Source of the DNA: Oscillospiraceae bacterium
GTDB lineage: Bacteria; Bacillota; Clostridia; Oscillospirales; Acutalibacteraceae
DNA: 23,339 bases
NCBI GenBank assembly: GCA_029004655.1
Contig: JAQVYP010000005.1
Span: 1-23,339 of the forward strand
Reading direction: 5' to 3'
In this document: positions 15,014 to 21,467 of the stretch, one piece after another
How positions within the stretch are numbered: position 1 is the stretch's first letter
Layout: each line of letters opens with the position of its first letter
Position numbers and translations under genes: made by a program
The notes under the pieces: generated by a model
The model's input: the letters and a program-made list of their open reading frames with translations, nothing else
What the model was told of the DNA's origin: nothing
The model's database searches: none

Positions 15014-15552
15014 TGAAAGAACTAGCACTTAATATCTTGGATTTAGCTCAGAATTCAATTTCTGCTCGTGCTACATTGATAGAGCTTGAAGTGATCGAAG
15101 ATACTATGTCTGATTTTCTCAAAATTACTCTTGCAGATAATGGCTGCGGTATGACTGAAGATCAGGTTAAAAGTGTTACTGATCCGTTCTATACGACAAG
15201 GACAACTCGCAAGGTTGGATTGGGTGTGCCATTCTTTAAAATGGCGGCAGAAATGGCAGGGGGTTCTTTCTCCATTGAATCCGAAGTGGGTAAGGGAACA
15301 AGATTGGCGGCAACATTTGGTTTGTCCAATGTTGACAGAATGCCTGTTGGTGACATGGAGGGCGTTGTCAGTGATTTGATATATATGAACCCGCAAATCA
15401 ATTTCACATTCAGACGGCGCATTGATAGCAAAGAATTTTTTCTTGATACTGCAGAACTAAAAGAAATTCTGGGTGATGTCCCACTTAATTCATCGGAAGT
15501 ATTTGAGTGGATATCGGGGTATTTAAAGGAACAGTTGGAAAGTATAAAATAA
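15013..15552 (+). CDS. Stand-alone GHKL (HATPase_c) ATP-binding protein in the hydrogenase operon
   Basis: A 179-residue soluble protein with only a histidine-kinase-type ATP-binding domain. The N-box is LDLAQNSISARA (Asn14), the G1 box ADNGCGM (41-47), an ATP-lid-like stretch FYTTRTTRKVG (59-69), the G2 box GLGVPF (69-74) and GKGT (93-96). No sensor, membrane segment, DHp phospho-acceptor helix or receiver domain is present, and residues 105-179 match nothing I recognise. Its start overlaps the stop of the NuoE-like gene by one base, so it is made together with the hydrogenase. From memory, a similar protein sits in hydrogenase operons of acetogens and Thermoanaerobacter. A role in regulation, assembly or anti-sigma-like control is possible but unproven. 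Confidence 0.85.
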   Translation: MKELALNILDLAQNSISARATLIELEVIEDTMSDFLKITLADNGCGMTEDQVKSVTDPFYTTRTTRKVGLGVPFFKMAAEMAGGSFSIESEVGKGTRLAATFGLSNVDRMPVGDMEGVVSDLIYMNPQINFTFRRRIDSKEFFLDTAELKEILGDVPLNSSEVFEWISGYLKEQLESIK

Positions 15553-15573
15553 CTAATAAATGGAGGATTGACT

Positions 15574-15945
15574 ATGAAATCGCTTGAAGAACTTCAAGCA
15601 ATACGCGATAAAGCAAGACAGAACCTAAATATGCGTGGCGATAACCATGATAATATTCGGGTTGTGGTTGGAATGGCAACTTGCGGAATCGCTGCCGGCG
15701 CTCGTCCAGTACTTAATGCTTTTGTTGAAGCAGTGAGCAAAAGAAATTTAAAGAATGTTTCGGTTACACAAACAGGTTGTATAGGCGTATGCCAGTACGA
15801 GCCTGTTGTTGAAATTTATTCACCGGAAGGTGAAAAAGTTACATATGTTAAAATGACCGCAGACAAGGTTGCAAAGATAGTTACCGAGCATATTGTAAAT
15901 GGACGCGTTGTTGAAGAATATACAATCGGCGCTTACACAAAATAA
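15574..15945 (+). CDS. Small thioredoxin-fold ferredoxin-like protein of the hydrogenase operon
   Basis: A 123-residue protein of the thioredoxin-like [2Fe-2S] ferredoxin family, related to the N-terminal domain of the NuoF-like subunit encoded next. Only three cysteines exist: Cys37 (MATCGIAAGARP), Cys69 and Cys73 (TGCIGVCQYEP). The second ligand of the usual C-x4-C pair is replaced by Gly42, so cluster binding may use another residue or be absent. The first about 25 residues form a predicted helix (LEELQAIRDKARQNL). ATG 15574 is chosen because TGGAGG (15561-15566) is 7 bp upstream; a TTG at 15568 is too close. The next gene starts 12 bp downstream with its own AGGAGG. It is probably a fourth hydrogenase subunit or an assembly factor. 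Confidence 0.85.
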   Translation: MKSLEELQAIRDKARQNLNMRGDNHDNIRVVVGMATCGIAAGARPVLNAFVEAVSKRNLKNVSVTQTGCIGVCQYEPVVEIYSPEGEKVTYVKMTADKVAKIVTEHIVNGRVVEEYTIGAYTK

Positions 15946-15957
15946 GGAGGAACTTTA

Positions 15958-17748
15958 ATGTATCGTTCACAGGTTCTTGTGTGCGGCGGTACCGGTTGTA
16001 CCTCTTCACACAGTCAACAAATCATTGAAGCGATGGAAGCAGAGATAGTTGCTGTTGGCCTTGCCGATGAGGTAAAGGTCGTTAGAACAGGCTGTTTTGG
16101 TCTTTGTGCGCTTGGCCCAGTCGTTGTCGTATATCCAGAAGGTAGTTTTTATAGCCGCGTTCAGGTCGAAGATGTTAAGGAAATTGTTGATGAACATCTT
16201 TTGAAGGGACGCATTGTTAAGCGTTTATTATTTGATGAGACAATAGTAGATGAAACTACAATTAAATCACTTAACGAAACTAATTTCTATAAATCACAAA
16301 ACCGTGTTGCGCTTCGTAACTGCGGTGTCATTAACCCTGAGGTTATTGATGAATACATTGCTTTTGACGGATATGCAGCTTTAGCTAAATGTCTTACAGA
16401 GTACACCCCGGAGCAGGTTGTTGATATTGTTAAAGCCTCCGGTCTTCGTGGCCGTGGGGGCGGTGGCTTCCCAACAGGTCTTAAATGGTCTTTAGCTGCA
16501 AAGAATCAGGCAGACCAAAAGTATGTTTGCTGTAACGCAGACGAAGGTGATCCGGGCGCATTCATGGATCGTTCGGTTCTTGAAGGCGACCCTCATGCTA
16601 TTATTGAAGCTATGGCAATCGCCGGCTATGCTATCGGTGCAACTCAAGGGTATATTTATGTTAGAGCAGAATATCCAATTGCTGTTGCCCGTTTGAAAAT
16701 TGCTATTGCAGAAGCGCGTGAATATGGTCTTTTGGGAGACGATATTTTTGGTACAGGCTTTAAGTTTGACCTTGATATTCGTCTCGGAGCAGGCGCATTC
16801 GTTTGTGGTGAGGAAACTGCTCTAATGACTTCAATCGAAGGCAAACGTGGCGAACCTCGCTCTCGTCCTCCATATCCAGCTGTTAAAGGATTGTTTGGCA
16901 AGCCAACAATCCTTAATAATGTTGAAACATATGCAAATATTCCACAAATAATACTCAAGGGTGCAGATTGGTTTGCTTCAATGGGTACTGAAAAGTCAAA
17001 GGGAACTAAAGTGTTCGCTTTGGGCGGAAAAATTAATCATACTGGTTTGGTTGAAGTTCCCATGGGAACAACTCTTCGTCAGATTGTTGAAGAAATCGGT
17101 GGCGGTATTCCAAACGGTAAGAAGTTTAAAGCAGCTCAGACAGGTGGACCTTCAGGTGGATGTATTCCAGCACAGCATTTAGATATTCCGATTGACTATG
17201 ACAACCTTATATCCATTGGCTGTATGATGGGATCAGGCGGTCTTATCGTTATGGACGAAGATACTTGCATGGTTGATATTGCTAAATTCTTTTTAGAATT
17301 TACTGTTGACGAGTCCTGCGGTAAATGTACTCCTTGTCGTGTTGGCACAAGACGGTTGCTTGAAATGCTTGATAAGATAACAAAGGGTAATGGAACTCTA
17401 GAAGATCTTGACAAGATGAAAGAACTTTGCTACTACATTAAAGATAATGCTCTTTGCGGTTTGGGTCAAACTGCACCTAACCCGGTTCTTGCGACACTTC
17501 ATTTCTTCCATGATGAATATGTAGCTCACATTGTTGACAAGAAATGCCCTGCCGGAGTATGTAAGAGTCTTCTTTCATTCGAGATCGACGCTGACAACTG
17601 CAAGGGCTGTACTGCTTGCGCACGTGCATGTCCTGTCGGAGCAATTTCAGGTTCTGTTAAGAATGTTCATGTTATCGATAAGGTTAAATGTATCAAGTGC
17701 GGAGCTTGCTTTGAAAAATGTAAATTCTCTGCTGTGGTGAAAAAATAA
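15958..17748 (+). CDS. hydB: NADH-linked [FeFe] hydrogenase flavoprotein subunit, NuoF-like (HydB type)
   Basis: This subunit exchanges electrons between NAD(H), FMN and iron-sulfur clusters and is the presumed site of flavin-based bifurcation with ferredoxin. Domains of the 596-residue product: an N-terminal thioredoxin-like [2Fe-2S] domain (Cys9, Cys14, Cys46, Cys50), an FMN/NADH-binding NuoF core (GRGGGGFP 165-172, ADEGDPGAFMDR 194-205, GEETALM 284-290) and an SLBB segment. The NuoF [4Fe-4S] site follows (Cys454, Cys457, Cys460, Cys500). The C-terminal two-cluster ferredoxin domain has Cys548/551/554/558 and Cys578/581/584/588. All ligands are intact. The C-terminal ferredoxin domain is typical of HydB rather than of complex I NuoF. 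It lies between the small ferredoxin-like gene and hydA. Confidence 0.96.
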   Translation: MYRSQVLVCGGTGCTSSHSQQIIEAMEAEIVAVGLADEVKVVRTGCFGLCALGPVVVVYPEGSFYSRVQVEDVKEIVDEHLLKGRIVKRLLFDETIVDETTIKSLNETNFYKSQNRVALRNCGVINPEVIDEYIAFDGYAALAKCLTEYTPEQVVDIVKASGLRGRGGGGFPTGLKWSLAAKNQADQKYVCCNADEGDPGAFMDRSVLEGDPHAIIEAMAIAGYAIGATQGYIYVRAEYPIAVARLKIAIAEAREYGLLGDDIFGTGFKFDLDIRLGAGAFVCGEETALMTSIEGKRGEPRSRPPYPAVKGLFGKPTILNNVETYANIPQIILKGADWFASMGTEKSKGTKVFALGGKINHTGLVEVPMGTTLRQIVEEIGGGIPNGKKFKAAQTGGPSGGCIPAQHLDIPIDYDNLISIGCMMGSGGLIVMDEDTCMVDIAKFFLEFTVDESCGKCTPCRVGTRRLLEMLDKITKGNGTLEDLDKMKELCYYIKDNALCGLGQTAPNPVLATLHFFHDEYVAHIVDKKCPAGVCKSLLSFEIDADNCKGCTACARACPVGAISGSVKNVHVIDKVKCIKCGACFEKCKFSAVVKK

Positions 17749-17767
17749 GAAAGGAGCGTGACAATTG

Positions 17768-19525
17768 ATGAGTGAAATGATTAATGTAAAAATCAACGGT
17801 ATGGATGTTAGCGTACCGGATGGTTCTACTATACTAGAAGCAGCAAGAGCTTTAGGAATTGAAATTCCAACTCTGTGCCACATGAAAAATTCCAATGAAA
17901 TTGCCGCTTGCCGTATCTGTGTTGTTGAAGTAAAGCGTGCACGCTCACTTGTTGCTTCATGCGTTTATCCTGTTACTGAAGGAATGGAAATCGAAACAAA
18001 TACCCTTCGTGTCCAGAATGCTCGTAAGAAAACCTTGGAGCTTATCCTATCAACACATAACCGCAAATGTCTTTCATGCGTTCGTTCGGGCAGCTGCGAA
18101 TTACAGACACTTTGCCATGACTTAGGCGTTGAGAACGAAGGCGTTTATGATGGTGCAAAACCTGTATATGAAATTGATTACAGCGCACCTCATATGGTTC
18201 GTGATAACAACAAATGTATTCTTTGCCGTCGTTGCGTTGCAGCTTGTTCAGCTCAGCATGTTGGCGTTATTGGTGTTAACGATCGTGGATTTGATACACA
18301 TATCGGATCTGCATTCGATAAGCAATTGAATGAGGTCGCTTGTATTTCTTGCGGACAATGCATTGTTAACTGCCCAACAGGCGCTCTTTATGAAAAGGAT
18401 GATACCGACAAGGTGTTTGCTGCTTTGGGAGATCCAACAAAAACAATTATTGTGCAGACAGCTCCGGCTGTTCGTGCTGCTTTAGGCGAAAGCTTCGGCT
18501 TGCCGATTGGAACAAACGTAACAGGTAAGATGGTTGCTGCTCTTCGTCGCCTTGGATTCGACAAGGTGTTTGATACAGATTTCTCCGCTGACCTTACAAT
18601 CATGGAAGAGGGAACAGAGTTCATTGATAGAGTAAAGAATGGTGGAAAACTTCCCCTTATCACTTCTTGCTCACCGGGATGGATTAAGTTCTGCGAAATG
18701 TATCATCCGGATATGCTAGAGAATATTTCAACTTGCAAATCACCACAACAGATGTTTGGTGCAATTATTAAAACTTGGTATGCAGAGAAGAACGGCCTTA
18801 GCCCTAAGGACATTGTTTCAGTATCTGTTATGCCTTGTACCGCAAAGAAGTTTGAAATTGGCCGTGAGGATCAGAGCGCCGCAGGTGAAGGCATTCCTGA
18901 CCTTGATATCACAATCACAACTCGCGAGCTTGCAAGAATGATTGAGCGTGCAGGAATCAACTTCAATATGTTGCCGGACGAACAGTATGATAATCCGCTT
19001 GGCGAAGCCAGTGGTGCGGCTGTTATCTTCGGTGCGACCGGTGGTGTTATGGAGGCTGCGCTTCGTACAGTTGTTGAAGTACTTGAAGGCAAAGAAATGG
19101 GCAACGTTGATTATGAAGTTGTTCGTGGAACCGCTCCATTTAAGGCAGCGACGCTCAATGTTGCCGGAATGGATGTTAAGGTTGCAGTTGTAAGCGGAAT
19201 GGAAGCTGCTCATGAACTTCTTAAAAAGGTTGAGAGTGGCGAGGAGCAATATCACTTTATCGAAATCATGGGTTGTCCGGGCGGTTGCGTAAATGGTGGC
19301 GGCCAGCCAATTCAGCCTGCATCAGTTCGCAGCTTCACTGATATTAAGGGCCTTCGTGCATCTGCTCTTTATTCAGATGATAAGGCAAATAAGATAAGAA
19401 AGTCACATGATAATCCAATGATCAAGGAACTCTATAAAGAATTTTTTGGAGAACCTGGTAGTCATTTGGCTCACAATATTTTGCACACAACGTATAAAGA
19501 CCGTTCAAAAGATTATATTAAATAA
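17768..19525 (+). CDS. hydA: [FeFe] hydrogenase catalytic subunit HydA
   Basis: Reduces protons to H2 using electrons from NADH and reduced ferredoxin through the other subunits. Order in the 585-residue product: plant-type [2Fe-2S] domain (Cys37, 48, 51, 65), His-ligated [4Fe-4S] cluster (His97, Cys101, 104, 110), two [4Fe-4S] clusters (Cys150/153/156/160 and 192/195/198/202), the H-cluster domain, and the small-subunit domain at the C-terminus (530-577). H-cluster motifs are TSCSPGW (299-305), MPCTAKKFE (355-363) and CPGGCVNGGGQP (503-514). The first has Ser where prototype enzymes have a second Cys. ATG 17768 lies 11 bp after AAGGAG (17751-17756); an in-frame TTG at 17765 is an equally spaced alternative. 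It is the last gene of the operon. The maturases HydE, HydF and HydG are not in the window. Confidence 0.97.
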   Translation: MSEMINVKINGMDVSVPDGSTILEAARALGIEIPTLCHMKNSNEIAACRICVVEVKRARSLVASCVYPVTEGMEIETNTLRVQNARKKTLELILSTHNRKCLSCVRSGSCELQTLCHDLGVENEGVYDGAKPVYEIDYSAPHMVRDNNKCILCRRCVAACSAQHVGVIGVNDRGFDTHIGSAFDKQLNEVACISCGQCIVNCPTGALYEKDDTDKVFAALGDPTKTIIVQTAPAVRAALGESFGLPIGTNVTGKMVAALRRLGFDKVFDTDFSADLTIMEEGTEFIDRVKNGGKLPLITSCSPGWIKFCEMYHPDMLENISTCKSPQQMFGAIIKTWYAEKNGLSPKDIVSVSVMPCTAKKFEIGREDQSAAGEGIPDLDITITTRELARMIERAGINFNMLPDEQYDNPLGEASGAAVIFGATGGVMEAALRTVVEVLEGKEMGNVDYEVVRGTAPFKAATLNVAGMDVKVAVVSGMEAAHELLKKVESGEEQYHFIEIMGCPGGCVNGGGQPIQPASVRSFTDIKGLRASALYSDDKANKIRKSHDNPMIKELYKEFFGEPGSHLAHNILHTTYKDRSKDYIK

Positions 19526-19537
19526 GGCTTTAAAACA

Positions 19538-19581
19538 AAAAAAGTGGCAGTCGTTTTTAATGAAACGACTGCCACTTTTTT
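19538..19581. terminator. Bidirectional intrinsic terminator between hydA and the GNAT gene
   Basis: A perfect 19-bp stem (19538-19556 with 19563-19581) around loop TTAATG has six A at one end and six T at the other. It can therefore stop the hydrogenase transcript on the plus strand and the acetyltransferase transcript on the minus strand. Confidence 0.93.
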
Positions 19582-19595
19582 GATTGAAAAATAAT

Positions 19596-20096
19596 TCAAA
19601 TAATAGAATATACAGATGTTTTAAGCAGACTAATATATAAATCAAACTGTTGCTGCGAAATGCTTTTAGGATAACTCATAATTTTTAGCGGCAGAAGTTC
19701 TTGACCTTCTCTTAACGGTGGCTGGAAATATTCAAAGTCATTTAAAATAAATCCAAGGCGTTTATAAAATCCTATTCGACGCACTGCTATTTCGTTATTA
19801 GGAGGTTCGACTTCAAGAATAACAATTTTATTTTTGTTAGCTATATATTCTTGAATAATAGTACGTCCGATACCACTGCCACGAAGTTTAAAGCGCACGG
19901 CAAGATGTTCTACAAAGCAAAACTGGTTAAACTCCCATGTGGCGATAAAGCCTGAGATAACATTGTTCTGCTGCTTTAAATGAATTTTATAATTAGGGCA
20001 CGAAAGCAGCTTTTTTTGCCCTTGTCGTGTGCGTATTTCTGAGGGAGGAAATGAATCCTCCATTATTTCATATATTTGATTAAAGTCCATCTTCAT
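19596..20096 (-). CDS. GNAT family N-acetyltransferase
   Basis: A 166-residue acetyl-CoA-dependent acetyltransferase. Motif A, which binds the coenzyme pyrophosphate, is HLAVRFKLRGSGIGRTII with the R-G-x-G-x-G core. Then ILEVEPP and RRIGFYKRLGF (motif B with the conserved Tyr/Phe pattern of the family) follow. The opening FNQIYEIMEDSFPPSEIR is typical of GNAT proteins, with the first helix holding Glu and Pro residues. The substrate is unknown. Two in-frame starts are possible (ATG 20096, 4 bp after GGAG, or the ATG two codons later at better spacing). It has its own promoter at 20121-20149 and a bidirectional terminator. Confidence 0.85.
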   Translation of the reverse strand: MKMDFNQIYEIMEDSFPPSEIRTRQGQKKLLSCPNYKIHLKQQNNVISGFIATWEFNQFCFVEHLAVRFKLRGSGIGRTIIQEYIANKNKIVILEVEPPNNEIAVRRIGFYKRLGFILNDFEYFQPPLREGQELLPLKIMSYPKSISQQQFDLYISLLKTSVYSII

Positions 20097-20104
20097 TTTT
20101 CTCC

Positions 20105-20149
20105 GATATCATTTGTACTTATGATATCAAAAATAAGACGAACTTGCAA
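20105..20149 (-). promoter_or_regulatory. Promoter and palindrome upstream of the GNAT gene
   Basis: On the minus strand TTGCAA (20149-20144) and TATCAT (20126-20121) are 17 bp apart. A perfect 8-bp inverted repeat, GATATCAT (20105-20112) and ATGATATC (20121-20128), overlaps the -10 and reaches close to the ribosome site. Confidence 0.6.
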
Positions 20150-20159
20150 ATATATTCAA

Positions 20160-20366
20160 TTATTTATTATTTTTCATAGTTGGAGGAATGGGTGGCCGTA
20201 GTTCTATTATATCATCATACGATTCCTGTTCATCAATATCTTGATAAACAGCAGGAATCAGACCGGTAAAATCTGTTGCAGAAGCTGTTGAGTTTGATAA
20301 ATCATCGATATCATTTTGATAATCTTCCGGGAAATAATTGTAATCCGGTTTTTTACTTTTATCCAT
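20160..20366 (-). CDS. Small acidic hypothetical protein
   Basis: I do not recognise this 68-residue protein. It is very acidic (EDYQNDIDDL, DIDEQESYDDIIEL), begins with the basic MDKSKK and ends with a proline-rich IELRPPIPPTMKNNK. There is no cysteine, signal peptide or membrane segment, and it is probably largely disordered. It is real rather than spurious because a full AGGAGG ribosome site precedes the ATG at good spacing and a promoter-like pair lies at 20390-20419. It sits between the DUF4430 gene and the GNAT gene, each with separate signals, so no shared job is implied. Confidence 0.65.
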   Translation of the reverse strand: MDKSKKPDYNYFPEDYQNDIDDLSNSTASATDFTGLIPAVYQDIDEQESYDDIIELRPPIPPTMKNNK

Positions 20367-20389
20367 CTATAGCACCTCCTTATTTTTTT

Positions 20390-20419
20390 ATAATATGTTT
20401 TTAAAATGATATTATTCAA
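20390..20419 (-). promoter_or_regulatory. Probable promoter for the small acidic protein
   Basis: On the minus strand TTGAAT (20419-20414) and TATTAT (20395-20390) are 18 bp apart, just upstream of the AGGAGG site. It follows the terminator of the DUF4430 gene. Confidence 0.45.
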
Positions 20420-20436
20420 ATAAAAATGTTAAAATA

Positions 20437-20472
20437 AAAAAATCACCAAGCAGTGTGAAGCTCGGTGATTTT
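20437..20472 (-). terminator. Intrinsic terminator after the DUF4430 gene
   Basis: On the minus strand AAAATCACC (20472-20464) pairs with GGTGATTTT (20447-20439), with an inner GAGCTT/AAGC-like extension and a following T-run. It makes the riboswitch-DUF4430 transcript single-gene. Confidence 0.8.
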
Positions 20473-20503
20473 CGGCGTTATGTATAATAATTATTTTCTA
20501 AAA

Positions 20504-20926
20504 TTATTGTGCCATTGTATACTCGATTTTGAACCAATCGCCGTCGTTAACCGGTTGTGTATCGGTACCGACAGTGCAATATTCATCGTTAACATAGAAT
20601 GACCAGTAGGCTTTGTCCTCTTCATAAACGGCTTTCACACCATTTACTGTTTCAACCATTAGGCCGTATTCAGATTCTTCTCCGGTCATGGTGAATCCAT
20701 CTAACTCTTCAAGAGCCTGCCTTAGATTTTCTGCATCAGTATTGCTGCTGTATGTTTTGGTTGCACCTTCGTTATCCACAACATCAACTGTAATGGCTTT
20801 TGCGCCCTCGGTTGTCTTAGGACCATAAACACTGTAAATTGATAATGCTGCTACAACCACAATAACTAACGCGATAAGACCGATGACTATTTGTTTGACA
20901 TTGCCTTTTTTCTTTATGTTTTCCAT
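20504..20926 (-). CDS. Membrane-anchored DUF4430 (transcobalamin C-terminal-like) protein
   Basis: A 140-residue protein with a short basic cytoplasmic tail (MENIKKKGNVKQ), one membrane anchor (about 12-34) and an exported DUF4430 domain. The domain is recognised from LRQALEELDGFTMTGEESEYG, KAYWSFYVNDEYCTVGTDTQ and a C-terminal VNDGDWFKIEYT. DUF4430 resembles the C-terminal beta domain of animal transcobalamin and intrinsic factor, which clamps cobalamin. The gene is preceded by a cobalamin riboswitch and terminator, so its supply responds to B12. I infer a surface B12-capture or B12-transfer role for an ECF or BtuCD importer encoded elsewhere. It starts at ATG 20926 with a full AGGAGGT site. 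It is monocistronic. Confidence 0.88.
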   Translation of the reverse strand: MENIKKKGNVKQIVIGLIALVIVVVAALSIYSVYGPKTTEGAKAITVDVVDNEGATKTYSSNTDAENLRQALEELDGFTMTGEESEYGLMVETVNGVKAVYEEDKAYWSFYVNDEYCTVGTDTQPVNDGDWFKIEYTMAQ

Positions 20927-20970
20927 AACTCTAACCTCCTAAATTTTTGGAAACGCCACTTTCCATGTGT

Positions 20971-21006
20971 AAAAAAAGAAAATCCCTTTGCATAAGCAAA
21001 AGGATT
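20971..21006 (-). terminator. Regulated terminator in the cobalamin riboswitch leader
   Basis: On the minus strand AATCCTTTTGC (21006-20996), loop TTAT, and GCAAAGGGATT (20991-20981) form an 11-bp stem with one G-U pair, followed by TTCTTTTTTT. It lies between the aptamer and the DUF4430 start, as expected of a transcription-terminating expression platform. Confidence 0.88.
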
Positions 21007-21104
21007 GGTGAGTAAAGTAATTACATATTGTGAATATGAAATTTCTAGTATAATGTTAATTTCAAACTATTTGCATATCACAAATCGCAAAAATTATTAT
21101 ACTT

Positions 21105-21327
21105 GTACCAACCAATTCCTCGTGGCTTTAGTACTGATACAAGGCAGGTCTTCTGACTTAAAGATTATCATTCTTATCTAGCCTTCCCAAGGTTCACAAC
21201 CCAGTGGCTCAAGGCTTTCACACCTCGATAAGAACTCCCTTTTTACAGCGACGAGATCGCACAGGAATTTCACCTGTTTCCCTTTTCACCAAACAAAGAT
21301 TCATCTTTATTTGGCACCTAATATCAA
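21105..21327 (-). promoter_or_regulatory. Cobalamin riboswitch
   Basis: On the minus strand the order of elements is that of a cobalamin aptamer. There is a P1 strand TTGATA (21327-21322), GGTGCC, AAAGGGAAACAGGTGAAATT, the L5 hairpin GCGA-TCTCG-TCGC (21260-21248) with CTGTAA, then the B12 box AGTCAGAAGACCTGCC (21158-21143) and P1 partner TATCAG (21139-21134). A 3' hairpin (21134-21105) exposes CGAG, complementary to CTCG in L5, giving the L5-L13 kissing contact. It controls the DUF4430 gene: with B12 bound the downstream terminator should form. Confidence 0.93.
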
Positions 21328-21352
21328 CGCAATATATTCTTTTTTCGTGATA

Positions 21353-21381
21353 ATTGTATCATATACAAACGTTTAATGCAA
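21353..21381 (-). promoter_or_regulatory. Promoter of the riboswitch transcript
   Basis: On the minus strand TTGCAT (21381-21376) and TACAAT (21358-21353) are 17 bp apart. The start would fall near 21346, about 20 bases before the aptamer P1, leaving a leader of about 420 bases. Confidence 0.75.
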
Positions 21382-21467
21382 GTATATCGGAAAACAATAA
21401 TTCGGCATACTGCTGACACAAGCCGGATTAGGCGGGGATTTTGTTTGACACTTTGTCGCCAATATAG
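21382..21467. other. Junction between host riboswitch promoter and phage DNA
   Basis: This stretch holds no gene. It contains a GC-rich patch (GCCGGATTAGGCGGGGATTTT, in part, 21421-21441) unlike the AT-rich flanks, and two TGACAC hexamers (21414-21419, 21446-21451). It marks where the 5' end of the terminase gene has been lost, but no attachment site could be defined. Confidence 0.4.

Noticed and set aside
18818..19255. 145-codon open frame antisense to hydA
   Set aside because: It lies wholly inside a conserved catalytic gene, has no ribosome site, and its translation matches no family; it is a coding shadow.
21414..21451. Pair of TGACAC hexamers 32 bp apart before the terminase, considered as an IS or att end
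   Set aside because: Six-base repeats are weak evidence, orientation does not match the inverted copy of the 23224 repeats, and no target duplication is visible.
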